Assembly (NCBI GenBank): GCA_030549495.1
Contig: JAUIRK010000420.1
Location: 2,501 to 66,500 of the forward strand
DNA length: 64,000 bases
From: Nectonema munidae
Taxonomy: Eukaryota; Nematomorpha; Nectonematoida; Nectonematidae
Direction: 5' to 3'
The notes beneath the pieces were generated by a model. The model was not told the DNA's origin, did not search any database, and was given only the letters and a program-made list of their open reading frames with translations. The position numbers and the translations under genes are program-made. Position 1 is the first letter of the stretch. Each line of letters begins with the position of its first letter. Positions 1 to 11,063 of this stretch are shown here, one piece after another.

Positions 1-215
1 ATGATGATAATAAAAGTGACTATGATGATGATGATGATGATAAGAAAGAAGAAGATGATGATAATAAAAAAGAAAAAGATGATGATAACTATGATGATGA
101 TAATAACAATGATGATGATGATGATCATGATGATGATAATGATGATGATGATAACAATGATGATGATGATGATAACAATGATGATGATGATGATGAAAAA
201 GAAGATGACTATGCT
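1..215. repeat. ATG/GAT trinucleotide microsatellite
   Basis: Imperfect tandem ATG/GAT triplets with AAG/ATA interruptions fill the start of the window. The long Met/Ile/Lys frame across it is a product of the repeat. It probably continues to the left of the window. Confidence 0.95.
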
Positions 216-219
216 GTGA

Positions 220-1169
220 ACGAAGAAGAGAAAAAGAAGAGTGTGAAAGCCTGTTGATGTTAAAAATCAGGCCACAAAGAGTGTGAGTATTCTGGCTCAC
301 ATGAAACCCCCGCCTTTGAGCGGATAATACCTTTTTGTAAGGGGGGACCTGAAAACCAGAAATAGAAAAATCTAAGACATCGCATGCATGTTTATAAACA
401 GCTAAAATAAAAAAATAAAATATTTCGCCATAATAATACAGATTTGTCTATATTTTATATAAATTTGAAAAATTTTAGATACAAACAAGGGTCGTGGAAT
501 AGTGAATCCAAATTTTAAAAGGTTTTTTTAAATTTTAGTAAGAATGCATAATAGTTGAATAAAGAAGGTCAGCATGACTGAAAAGAAAATCATGATGCTT
601 ACTTAGAAATTAAAATTTGTATTTTTAGAAAATAAGTAAGCCAGTATTAAGGTTGAATGTGATAAAAAAAAACAATGAGATTGATTAGGGTTGCCAGATA
701 TTAACTTCAAAAAACAGGACATATAGCAAAAAACTGTAAAAAAAACCGGTCAAACCCGGACGTGCAATTTTTAACTAATATCTTTATGTACGATAGCAAA
801 AATTTATTCTATTAATTAAATCACTTATATTTATCCGAAGATGAAATATTTTTGAAAAGATCTTGGTTTTGAAGAATGCATTTGGAAAAATCACAAATCA
901 ACTTTCCAAAGTAAAAAAAAAAGCTGAAACACATAATATAATAGAGAGACTTATTATGACAAATAACAACAAATGCGCAAACTGCACTTTTCTATCTCCA
1001 TAAAGAAGATGACGAAAAGTAAGGCAAAGAAGAAGCAGCAACACATCACGTGTAGGCAAAAGAAAACGTGACGAATGCAGGATTGTAACATGACAACTGA
1101 TTTAGGATTTTTATCATCAGTCACATGTACAAACTTTTGAACATTTATTTGAAAGTACTGAGGCGTTCC
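220..1169. other. AT-rich stretch without gene
   Basis: No coding frame of note. Around 688-760 a stretch starting GGGTTGCCAGAT resembles the tip of a non-autonomous hAT-like element, but no matching second end was found. Confidence 0.5.
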
Positions 1170-2288
1170 GCTGATAAAGTTAAATGTCTAATCAACGCCA
1201 AGAAAATTCCAGTAGCATCTTCCACTCTACTAAACGATCACGTGTGGACCAATCTGTAAATCCTTTTTTTATTAGTATATGTGGTTCACGGACGTATCAG
1301 CTCGTGGCGCCTCATTAAATGATGATATTCTCATTTCGAAGGCTCGTGTATTTGGAAAAAATCTGAATGTTGGAAACGAGTTCAAATACTCTAGCGGTTG
1401 GCTTGGCCGTTTCAAAAAACGTCATGGTATCAAATTTTTTTATTAAACCTGGAGAAAGCTCCAGTTGTAGCATGAATGGAGTTAAACAATTTAGAGAAAA
1501 AATGCAGAATGATCTTCAAAATTATGATTCAGAAAACATCTATAACATGGATGAAACAGGCTGACTACAGGTATTTTCTTGATTTGGCTTAAAGACTTTG
1601 ACAGACTCATGAGAGATGCCAAAAAAACAACTGATTCTACTATGCGATAATGCCACTAGTCACAAACAAGCTGGACTAAAGCTCACAAACACCACGAAGT
1701 TTTTTTTGCTACCAAACTCCATTTCTCACGTCCAACCAATGGATGCTAGCATCACATGTAACTTTAAATCACATTATCGTAAATTTATTACATGCCATTC
1801 CATCCAATGAATAATGATAAAGAAGATTTGAAAGTAAACGTAAGGAAAAAGCCTTAAAAGGGTTTGGTTGAACAGACTACAATCGTGAATTGTTGGAGAC
1901 ATTCAGGCATTCTTGCCAAATCTGCCATACAATGAATGTCACACATGGTAATGTACATAGAGATAGAGAAAACACAAATTTATGTGAGTTGCAAGAATTA
2001 CTGATTCGCCTCGAACCGGAGTTTGAGGAAGTAGTGTCAGCAAGCGCTTATGCAAAGGTTGCTGCTAAGATTGAAAGAGCTGAGATGTTAACTGAGCAAC
2101 AAATCATCACTTTTGTTTCATCTTCTGAAGGCGAAAGTGACAAAAATGTGAAAGACGATGAAGATGACGAATATAAACCTGCAACTACTTTAGTTGAAGC
2201 AAGAAAAGCACTTTCAACTGTTTTGAATTTCATTGAGTGCAACCTAAAACTACATTTTTGTCATCACCAGAATATAATGGCTTTATAC
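1170..2288 (+). pseudogene. Decayed pogo/Tigger (CENP-B-like) transposase, copy A
   Basis: Pieces of a DDE transposase of the pogo/Tigger/jerky group in several frames. Around 1350-1440 the reading RARVFGKNLN...WLGRFKKRHGI is the CENP-B-type HTH region. Near 1520-1563 the sequence ENIYNMDETG carries the first catalytic Asp. Near 1634-1760 the sequence LLCDNATSH...LLPNSISHVQPMD carries the second and third acidic positions. An acidic tail (residues about 60-110 of the frame 1890-2369) follows, as is usual for this group. Stops and frame changes lie between the blocks, so this is a dead copy. A second, equally broken relative lies at 41040-41920 and shares long stretches of DNA with this one. 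No terminal repeats were recognised. Confidence 0.8.
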
Positions 2289-2729
2289 CAGTGTTTCTCA
2301 ACCTTTCATGACCTGCGGCCCCTTACCAAGCAAGTGAATACCCGTGGCCCCCTAAATTTCAAACAATAAAAAATTTAAAATTAAAAAATTAATTAAATAA
2401 TAATCATTAATTTATTAAATTTGATAATTAATAATTAAATTAAATTTTATTTTAAATTTTGAAAAAATTATAAATAAAAGTAAAAATTTTTTGAATTTAT
2501 TCAATGAGAAACTTGCTGTTGAGCTTGTGTGACAAGACTTTTTATGCCTGGCTTCGTTTGGGATACAGCAAGGCGATTAACGTTGCCAACATCAAGCCGG
2601 TTTCTGGACTTTGTTTTGATATTGGCCAAGTCAGAAAATCCACATTCGCAAAGATAAATTGTAGCAAATTGAACTAACGGATATTACATATTAATAGCAG
2701 TGGCTTAATTAGTAGCAGTATTGTATTAG

Positions 2730-3298
2730 CCCTTAGTGAACGGATGGGGTCCATTAGGACCCCAGTGAGTTTTTATACTCAAGTATTTTTTTCAATTTTT
2801 TTTTAATTATATTCTCTGTATTTTATCTTTCGTGGTTCATGAATATTTACAAGTAATAATATCTTGACAAAAGCAATTTTCTAAAGAATAATACTCAATA
2901 TTACTACTCTGGCGTTCAAATAGAGCCCATCAATTAGACAAAAAAACAAAAAAGTCGTGTACAAAATGTGACAAAGCTGTATGTGAAGCCCACTGTTTTT
3001 ATATTTGTGAAGATTGCACACCAAATTAAATTCATTAATTTCATTATTATTTGTTTTAATAAAAACTATAAATAAAGCATTTTTTACTTTTTTTTTCAAT
3101 TGAACACTATAAAATTTATACATCATATGTTGTTTATATATATATATATAATTTCATCACAAAAAGGTCAATAATACATATGTAAGGTTTAGAAATCTTA
3201 AACTCATACAAAATGTAGTTATTTAAATATAATGAAATGGGGTCCACATGGACCCCATTAGTTTTCAAAGTAATTTTGAAGACTCAGTCCACGAAGGG
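2730..3298 (+). mobile_element. Non-autonomous piggyBac-type element with TTAG duplication
   Basis: Ends are CCCTTAGTG...CACGAAGGG, flanked on both sides by TTAG (2726-2729, 3299-3302), the size and near the sequence of a piggyBac TTAA site. GGGGTCC motifs lie about 15 bp inside the left end and about 50 bp inside the right end. Inside, the + strand at about 2940-3028 reads KKSCTKCDKAVCEAHCFYIC then EDC and a stop. This is the C-x2-C/C-x2-H-type cysteine-rich tail that closes piggyBac transposases. So this is an internally deleted derivative that kept the end of the transposase gene. The rest of the interval is AT-rich. Confidence 0.8.
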
Positions 3299-4480
3299 TT
3301 AGTAGCAGTAGCAGCTTACTGATACAATAAAAATAGTAGCAGTAAAAAACGAACCTGTGATAGACCCTTATAATTAATAAAAAAATGAAAATTAATCAAA
3401 AATAATTTACTTTTTATTTTCTTTATTTGTATTTTTTTAGTCTTTATCTTGTCAATTTTACTTTTTATTTTAATTTTTTAATATTTTCTTAGTCTTATTT
3501 TGTCAAAATGGCGAAACGACAAAGCATATCAGTAACATTTAAAAAAGAAGTTATTACATACATTGAGGAAAATAATTGTAGTGTTCATAAAGCGTATCTT
3601 CATTTCTCTAAAACAAGAAATTTAAACTATTCAGAGTCACAGTACTACCAATGGTGGCGTAAAAAAGATGAAATCAAAGAAGTTTCTAATTCTAAAAAGA
3701 GATGTACAGGAGCTGGAAGACCAACGCTGCTTGGAAAAATTGAAGATATATTATTTGATACTATTGTTGAAATGCGAATTCGTAAAATGAAGGTCACAAG
3801 AAACTTTGTTCGAGCTCAAGCAACAGTTCTGGCACAAGAGAACAATGTTGAGGGTTTTTAAGGCCTCTAGTACATGGTGCACTTCTTTCATGCAACGATT
3901 CAAACTTTCACTTCGTCGAATGACAAATTTGACAACAGTCACAGATGATCAACTTATTCAAAGAACAGTTGACTACATGGTTTATCTGTAAAGTCGAAAA
4001 CCATTTATTAAAGAAGAATTAACACTATTGATGGATGAAACATCTGTATATTTTGATGATTGTCGCAGTCAAACAATCGATTTTGAAGGACAGCGCGTCA
4101 TGTCATTATTCGATCTACTGGTTTCGCTTCGATGAGAATAACAGCATGTGTAGCTTTTTGGGCAAATGGGCGAAAAGCAGCACCTTTTCTGATACATAAA
4201 GAGAAACAGAGTTACAATATCACGCGGTTTACTGGACCTCTTCTATCAGCAATGCAAGAAAAAGCATGGGTTAATTCACAATTCTTGATTAAATGGATTG
4301 ATGCAGTATTTCCTATTGTGGATATTCGAACCGGAAAATGTATCAAAACTCATCAAAGAGTATCATTGTACGAAAAGAAATATTGAGCTCATTGTAATTC
4401 CTGGTGGTTGTACAGCATACCTTCAAGCTGGTGATATTGGGGTTTTTCGTGAACTAAGATCGAGTAGCATGTACAATTAA

Positions 4481-7400
4481 CCCTATTAGTGCTGGGGGGC
4501 GTAAAACGCCCCCTTCACTAAAACTTAATTGTAGAAAATGGCTGAATCATATCCCTTCAAATTTTGAGACTTTTCCTAAAATCGCTAGCTGCATCTTTTG
4601 AAACCATTTTCATGGTAGTTGAATGACCCTTTCATGTCCAAAACTGTCAATCAAAAATTTTTATTTTTCAGCAAAATTTTGACATTATCTGTACTTAGGA
4701 TCTATATTATATAATGCCCTGAAAATTGATAATTATATACAGTTTAGAACGCATAACACTTTATATATTTAATTTTTCAATAATCATAGCTACTTTTTAG
4801 AAAATGTCAATCAAAATTTTAATTGATCAAAAATATATCTAATAAAATGTACCGTCAAATTTTACATAAAATATATGTTTTAATACTAAATCGGTAATGC
4901 TGTTTTCCTTTCTGGACTCATTTTTTACATTTAGGATTTAAAAATACCTATAAGTATTAATCAAATTTGCGGTTTATTTCTAAAAATTGTCTTCAAAAAC
5001 ATTCATTCAAATTTTACAATAAAATATATGTGTTAATACTAAACCGGCCATGCTGGTTTCATTTCTGGACTCATTTTTTACGTTTAGAGATCTTGAAATA
5101 CCTATAAGAATCAAATTTACGGTTTACTTCTAAAAGCTATCTCAAAAAACATACATTTAAATTTTACAATGAAATATATGTTGTTATACTAATTCTGACC
5201 ATGCTAGTTTTAATTTCTGGATTCATTTTTTACGTTTAGGATGTGAAAATACCCATAAGTGTTAATCAAATTTGCGGTTTACTTCTAAAAATTGTCTTCG
5301 AAAACATTCATTCAAATTTTACAATTAAATATATGTTTTAATATCAAATCAACCATGCTAGTTTTCATTTCTGGACTCCATTTTTCACATTTAGAGGATT
5401 TTAAAATACATATAAGTACAGTTAAATTGCGTTAGTTAAAATTTTTAAAAAGAGAGGGTTTTGATTTTTGCATTGAAGTTTTACTGTCAGGTAAAAATTT
5501 GCTGTATCTCCAAACTATATCCCAAAATATTCTCTTAATTTTACATGAAATATATGTTTTTATACCAATTCGACCATGATAATTTTAATTTCTGAAATTA
5601 TTTTTTGCATTTAGAGGTTTTAAATGTCTGAAAGTGTCAATCAAATGTTCGATTTACGTCTAATGTCTACAGAAATATTTTTGAAATTTAAATAAAATAT
5701 CTGTTTTTATGCCAAATGGAGGATGCTGGTTTCATTTTTGGACTCAGGTTTGGCATTTATGGTTTTAAAATATTTGAAAGCTTCAATCAGATTTGCGGTT
5801 TACTTCTAGATACTGTCTTCAATATTATTTTCAAAAAAATAAAATATCTGTTTTATACCAAATCGACTATGCTTATTTTATTTCTGTACTGGATTTTGGA
5901 TAATACGGTTAAAAAATATCTCGAAGTGGCAATTGAATTAGTAATGTATGTCTGAAAATCAGTTCAGTAAAAAATTTTCAAAAAATGGCTGCATATTAGG
6001 TATGTAGTAAAAATATACCTTTTTTTTTGTATATTTTGGCTTATAATACTTTCTACAATCATCTTGAGTATGAAATATATATTAAAAAAAACGTATTATA
6101 AAATCTTTTGAAAATTTGTATGAGAGAAGGAACCAAGTTGAAAACTAATTGAAAAGAGAACATGTTCTAATGAACTAGGAAGTGGTTTAATTATATACTT
6201 CAAAAAAGATTTTGACTGTGAAAAAGAAGTTCTTCTTTTAGAAATGAAAAATATTTAAATCTATAGCTTATAATCTAGGATTACAGTTAACATTTAGCTA
6301 AGATGGGTAGGAAATCTGAAAATTTAGAATAGGTCAGATTTATCAAAAATGGCACAGATGTCAATATGTGAGAATTTAGTCACTATCAAGATATTTTTAA
6401 TTTAAATTGAATTTGTTCATCTTTTTCCTTTTGCGTCAAAGAGATAATTTTTTAGATGAAGAACGTATACAACTTTTTGTAATTGAACAATGAACATCAC
6501 GAATGATTCATCAGAAAAAAACTTTTGAAATGAGATTGGTTGAGAAATATTCAGGACTGATAATATAATACACGATACTGATAAAAAAGTCTAAGATCAT
6601 CAAGAAGATTCTTTAATCAGAATGCTTTGAGAGAGAAAAAAAGTAATTTTATCGTTATAAAAAATTTTTCGAAAACACATTGAAGAATATAAATTTCTAA
6701 TGAAAAAAGAGCTACGAAGAAAGGATCATCATGGAATGAATAGCAAAATTAAATACTCTAAATTATAATATGACGTAGAGACTACGAGCCGATAACGAAT
6801 TTGTAGCCAAAAAGATGGAGGTCCTATCGAGTTACATAAGTTACTGTAGAATGAAATATTTTGAGTGAATTAAACACCTAAAGTTGGTTTATTAAATAAA
6901 TTAAGAAAATAATTACCAGAGAAATACTGCAAGTAGAAGTTATTATTATGTTTATATATTTGACATTGATTTACAGGTTTAATCGATTTTTTGACAGGTT
7001 TTATTGATTTCATAAAAAATGAACATCACCATTAAATTCTGCATACTTGAAATGTATAAAAAAATTTTATACGAATAAAAATTTTAATTTTGACATGGGC
7101 TGTCATATTTAAATTATTTCGTCAGGTTTGACTAATATTTATTAAAAAAAGGAATAACCAGTAAACACGGCCTAAATGGGTATATGTGTGTAAAATGCCA
7201 TACACGGTAAACTTCATCATCTCCCTATACTTTCTATTAAACGCAATTCTCTAATTCAAAAAACCGTGAATGATCCTTTCTTTTGGGGATAAATCAATTT
7301 TTTGACAGTTTTGATTGATTTTCATAAAAAATGAATATCACCACTGAATTCAGCATATTTGAAAATGGATATACATGTGTAAAAAACTTTATATAATTAT

Positions 7401-7630
7401 TTAAATAAAAAGTTCTTTTTTGAGATGAGCTGTCAAATATAAATCACTTTTTTGACAGGTTTGATTGATTTTGATAAAAAAAATGGACATCACCACTGAA
7501 TTCAGCATTGTTGAAATATATATGTGACATTAAAAATATTTATAAAAACTTATTAATATCTGAAAAAAATAGGGGGCACTTTACGCCCCCCAGCACTTGA
7601 GCGGACAAATTTTGCCCAGCACTAATAGGG
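4481..7630. mobile_element. piggyBac-type element with asymmetric ends and subterminal repeat arrays
   Basis: A 3.15-kb element. Left flank TTAA then CCCTATTAGTGCTGGG; the right end is the inverse, ...CCCAGCACTAATAGGG, followed by TTGC (a decayed TTAA). Next to each end lies a hairpin of the type GGGGGCGT..ACGCCCCC (left, about 4496-4515; right, about 7570-7592). The right end carries about 26 extra bases between the tip and this hairpin, so the ends are asymmetric. The left part (about 4620-5960) consists of about 170-bp tandem units (each with TTTCTGGACTCATTTTT-type sequence). The right part (about 7000-7540) consists of about 150-bp units holding the palindrome CTGAATTCAG. No transposase was recognised in the middle 1 kb, so it is non-autonomous. 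A second copy, inverted, begins at 62021. Confidence 0.85.
4620..5960. repeat. About 170-bp tandem array in the piggyBac-type element
   Basis: Seven or so diverged units of about 165-175 bp. Each has an ATATATGTTTTAATACTAA-like block, a short CATGCTGGTTT-like block, a TCTGGACTC block and a CAAATTTGCGGTTTA block. The same array is found inverted at about 63480-64000. It holds a frame at 5716-5955, also kept at 63499-63753, but that frame is only the translation of array units. Confidence 0.8.
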
Positions 7631-7984
7631 TTGCTTGGAAGAACTCTGATGCTGTCCAGTATACTAGAAATGGAAATCCAAAGCCTCCAGAAACATCAAT
7701 AGTGGAATCGTGGCTTCGAGATGCATGGCAGGCGATGACTCTGACAAACATTTCTAACAGCATTGCATCTTCTGGCTTTTCTAATGATTACAGAAATTGG
7801 CATATTGCAAAGCATGATGTTTATGGTGGGCGATTCTGTAAAGCCTGGGTAAATCGAGGAGAAGGAAAGTTAACCCAGAAGAGCTTGAATTAATTGAACA
7901 ATTGGATCATCTTGTTGTCTATGATGAATGTGATTTTTAGTAAATTTTTTGAATTGTAGCAGTACCATAATAGTAGCACTGGTA

Positions 7985-9131
7985 CTAATTTATTAATAGC
8001 AGTGCTGTAATATCCGTTAGTATTATGGATGCTTTCTTGCTGAGTAGAGGGTAGGCATCCTGAACAGATAACCAGAAAGTGGAGAGATCTTCCGTGTTAA
8101 TAAAAGCAAGTTTCATTGATTTAGATGCCTTAAACTCTGCTAGCTCTTCTGCTTCGTCTTCAGTACATTCAATTTCAGTGTTGAATGGGTCCCTATGCCA
8201 TGAAACATCTAATGGTGCACCGTCAAAATAAGATTTGAACTCATGACTTAGGATGCTAAGATTATCAGTAATGCATACTTTGATGCCGATGGGAAGCTTG
8301 ATTTGTTGTGTCTGCATCTGCTAATCTAAGAAAGGAAAAGAGGCTAGGGATTCGACTTTGATTCGTGTCTACCAAACTTCTATTCGAGCAGACAGTCCAG
8401 CAAGTTTGTCGTGAACCTCACTAACTGTCACATCACGACCTTGCAAAGACTTATTCAGTACACATGTGTTTGAAATTCTGCCACTTAATTTTTTGAAAAA
8501 AGAATCCACGATTGCTTTAACATTTGCTGCTGTCGTTGTATTTGGCATCCAACTACAAAACAAAAACTCTTCCTTCATCTTTCCATTTTTTCATATCGAA
8601 CGAAAGCAATCAACTGACTATACATAGCAATGTCGGTAGACTCGTCTAATTGGAGAATAGCCTGAACTCTGCTTTGCCTAATTTCAGAGCAAACTTGACG
8701 GCACACATCAGCAGCCATGTCATTAATCCGCCCGCGGATTGTATCATTAGACAGGGAAACTTGCTGAATCTATTTTTTGCCTCTGGACCAATCATTAATT
8801 CAACACTTTTTTCTGTACATGGCTTAATTAGCTCCTCTGCAATAGTGTGGGGCTTCTTGCACTTTACAATTTGGTATGTTACTTCGTAGCTGGATTGAAG
8901 AGAAGGTTTTTCTTCTTGCGAAAGCCAAATTCAGGAAGTCTAGCTTCGCGTTCATACCGGGCTCGTTTTACATACATAGCCTTAACAGTCAACACTATCG
9001 TTCTTATTTTGAGGATGCATTTTGTCGCGATGATTTAAAAGTTTACATTGCGCACAATCAACGCCATCTCGAATTACATTTGTAAATCCAAACTTAACGT
9101 AACTGTCATTCCATTTACAAACCTTTGACAT
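7985..9131 (-). pseudogene. ZBED5/SCAND3-like hAT transposase, N-terminal and middle parts
   Basis: Coding remains of the hAT element upstream of the pogo insertion. The BED-like start is at 9131-9000, the RNase-H-like segments (LDESTD, a hAT catalytic block) at about 8600-8660, the EEFLFC...VDSFFKK block at 8369-8578, and the C-terminal FWLSVQDAYPLLSKKAS block at 7985-8317. The 110-residue frame at 7985-8317 reads past the insertion point into the pogo end. Frame breaks separate the blocks. The family is common as multi-copy genes in animal genomes. Confidence 0.75.
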
Positions 9132-9139
9132 CTATCAAA

Positions 9140-10130
9140 TTAAACACTTATAAAGATAGGATATAATCGGTATTCTTTTCCAAATTTAAGTTCCAAAAAA
9201 ATCTGCTGAGATATATTTTGTAGTTGGGACATAAAAGGTTTCAGTTTTTCATAATCCAAAAATCCTACACTTTCAGGGGATAAATATGAAAGTGCTTTCA
9301 TTATTGTGGAGTTTTTTTCATTAAACCTGAAAAAAGACAATTAAAAGGATGAACATTTGTCGAAAACCAAACCTGTTGTCAAATTCCTATAGAATCAATT
9401 GTAAGATTTCATCGTATAGAATACGAAATGTTCTGATTTTTTGAGCGTTATCATTGAAAATATCAAAAATATTATCTGTGACTGGAATTGTCAACATAAA
9501 ATCTCATTTTCTTGATTAATGAATCAAATTCGTTTTCGTCATCTTTGAATCATGAAGTAGACCCCTTGCTTCGAAAGAAACATCTAGAATCTATCAGAAC
9601 TATTTTTTACTTTTCCAGAGAAGATATTATTTTTCTATAATTTTTTATCAATGAATTAACAACTTCATAATGTGATGTCCATCTTGTTGGAATAAAATTT
9701 TTGAATTGTTTACTGAAAAAAGTTTTAACTTTAACCTTTTTGGTGAACTTGTAAAGCCTGGTCATTAATGATAAAAGAAATTCAAAATGGTTTATATGAG
9801 GGAAAGATGCAGTGATAACTAAGTGAAACTGATGGTTTTATACAATGAATATAAGGAATGTATCTTTCAAGTGCTTCACTGATTTTTTCTTGGGCGCCAT
9901 TTTTCTTGCCTGTTAAGATATCATTTTTCATCTATAAGTACTGGCAGAAAAATATTACCTGACATCACGTAAGCGCCATCATAGCATTGACTCATAATTT
10001 TGTGTTTTTGAATTTTACACTCATCAAGAATGTCTAGAATTGCGGTGCTGATAGAAGATGCATCACATTCTTTCAGATAGACCATGCTAATTAATAACAT
10101 AACATAATTTAACATAATTTATTAAGCGAA
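9140..10130 (-). pseudogene. Second hAT transposase remnant (ZMYM1/KIAA1586-like)
   Basis: A different hAT lineage, read on the - strand. The frame 10115-9921 has ILDECKIQKHKIMSQCYDGA then YVMSG, matching the QGYDGASNMSG block of hAT transposases of the DUF4371/ZMYM1 type. Next come NGAQEKISEALERYIPYIHC (about 9840-9900) and FIPTRWTSHYEVVNSL (about 9640-9690), both standard blocks of the family. The frame 9340-9140 (66 residues) reads like the region before the dimerisation domain, which is missing. It ends right beside the start of the ZBED-like hAT, so the join may be a deletion or insertion boundary. Several breaks; dead. Confidence 0.7.
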
Positions 10131-10199
10131 TAGAAAGGCAACTTTGCCTGTAATGATCGCATCAATTTAAGGAAAAGAAAAAGAATAACTAAACTGATC

Positions 10200-10562
10200 G
10201 AGAATAGTGTAAGTGAGAATTATGGAAAAAAGATTAATATAAGAAAACTAGGGTATTCCGAGTTACTAAGCTAGGAAGGAGTTTACATCTTATCTTTCCA
10301 GAAGTGGTCAAGGCGTTGCTTGAAGATGTTTAAAGTAGGAGGGAGAGTTCACTACATACGCGGGAAGGCTGTCCCAGTCGTTGATAATTCTGTTAGAAAA
10401 GAAGTTTTTGCGGAAGTGCTTTTTGTGTCGGCTTTTTATAAATTTGTACTGATGAGTTCTTTGAAATCTTGAAGAAAATGGGGGTAGGATATCACGATTA
10501 ACATGTATGTTTTTATTTATGATGTTAAATAAAAGTAAGGTGATGAGGATTGAGGAGTATAA
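10200..10562 (-). mobile_element. LINE reverse transcriptase C-terminal fragment
   Basis: On the - strand the reading HFRKNFFSNRIINDWDSLP then AYVVNSPS (about 10330-10430) is the conserved tail of the reverse transcriptase of many jockey/CR1-like non-LTR retrotransposons. Only this last part of the element is here; the catalytic YADD region is absent. A 40-bp piece of its upstream end (GGTGATGAGGATTGAG) is also found at 12240. Confidence 0.75.
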
Positions 10563-10572
10563 TTAACTATTA

Positions 10573-11063
10573 TAAAATAAAAGTGAAAGAAGAAAATCAT
10601 TTTATTAACAATATATCATTTTTAGAGTAATAAAGCAATTTACATTTCAAACATTCATCCTTCTTTAGGTATGTATTATAGTATGTATTTAGGTTTGTCC
10701 ATGAAACAAAATGTCTTATGAAAATAATGGGGCGAATTGTCCATGGCACGAACTGTCTTATGAAAAAAATTGGGTGAATTGTCTATGGGACGAACTGTCT
10801 TATGAAAATAAAAGGGCAAAATGTCCGAGGACCAAACTAACATAAATCAAAGTATACGAAAAAAGAAAATCATTGCGTTTTTTTAATATTTCGTCTACAA
10901 ATAAAATTCTGACAGCTACTGAAACATTTTGTTTCGATATATCTTTATTATAATAATCAACAAATTTTTTGAAAATTCAGTGGGGTTGAGGGGTGGAGGG
11001 GGCTCAGGTCAAAAATGGCGGGGGGGCTCAAGCTCCCAAAATTAATAGGTTGCGCAGGCCCTG
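10573..11063 (-). mobile_element. Deleted hAT copy ending in GGCCCTG
   Basis: Shares its left 90 bp (from AAGTGAAAGAAGAAAATC) and its right end (GGGGGCTCA...AAAAATGG...CAGGCCCTG) with the element at 14317-14787, which still holds hAT transposase sequence. In this copy the transposase part is replaced by a 290-bp insert (10697-10970) that holds the 42-bp repeats. Confidence 0.6.
10697..10822. repeat. Three 42-bp tandem units
   Basis: Units begin GTCCATGRNAC and contain TGTCTTATGAAAA and a GGGGCGAATT-type end. They are almost identical to units 2-4 of the array at 17874-18041, and the match continues to about 10970, so one locus was copied from the other or both from a recent source. Confidence 0.85.

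Larger units (their letters stand above)
3508..7942 (+). pseudogene. pogo-type transposase, interrupted
   Basis: Transposase of the pogo element. The first block (3508-3861, 117 residues) starts MAKRQSISVTFKKEVITYIE and is a psq/CENP-B-like HTH DNA-binding region (residues about 1-50). Later blocks in other frames carry LLMDETSVYFDD (first catalytic Asp, about 4027-4062), ACVAFWANGRKAAPFLI (about 4141-4190), and IELIVIPGGCTAYLQAGDIG (about 4380-4440), the last a typical third-Asp block of this family. The frame is cut by the piggyBac-type insertion at 4481-7630. After it the reading resumes at 7625-7893 with AWKNSDAV...GNPKPPETSIVESWLRDAW, the usual pogo C-terminal block. The second-Asp region is poorly preserved. 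Frameshifts besides the insertion show that it is dead. Confidence 0.85.
2677..8017 (+). mobile_element. pogo-type element with 12-bp TIRs, inserted in the hAT
   Basis: Both ends carry the perfect 12-bp inverted repeat ACGGATATTACA, extended by the shared motif ATTAATAGCAGTG. A TA target duplication flanks it (2675-2676 and 8018-8019), the pogo/Tc1-mariner hallmark. Taking out the element plus one TA rejoins the surrounding hAT frame (KKASII then LVQFATIYLC). The element itself has been hit by two later insertions, at 2730-3298 and 4481-7630. Without these it would be about 1.6 kb, a normal size for a one-gene pogo element. Confidence 0.9.
2289..9131 (-). mobile_element. hAT element, ZBED5/SCAND3-like, split by nested insertions
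   Basis: A - strand hAT transposon. Its 3' end is the hAT-like tip CAGTGTTTCTCAACCT at 2289. Transposase parts on the - strand run from 9131 downward: a start MSKVCKWNDSYVKFGF leading into a BED-finger-like region (CAQCKLLNHRDKMHP) at about 9000-9131; LQLDESTD...FVRYE at about 8590-8660; EEFLFCSWMPNTTT...VDSFFKK at 8480-8578; the C-terminal FWLSVQDAYPLLSKKASI near 8020-8100. After the inserted pogo element the reading resumes as QFATIYLCECGFSDLANIKTK at 2580-2675, the C-terminal hAT dimerisation region. The transposase carries several frame breaks and is not functional. No 5' terminal repeat was found upstream of 9131. Confidence 0.8.

Noticed and set aside
1-219. Met/Ile-rich 72-residue frame
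   Set aside because: Microsatellite translation.
2881-3126. 81-residue - strand frame
   Set aside because: The opposite strand carries the piggyBac cysteine-rich tail, and this frame has no recognisable content.
5716-5955. 79-residue frame, also present at 63499-63753 with about 90 percent identity
   Set aside because: It lies in the 170-bp tandem array and is the translation of array units. Neighbouring units are not open. Similarity follows from the two element copies being recent.
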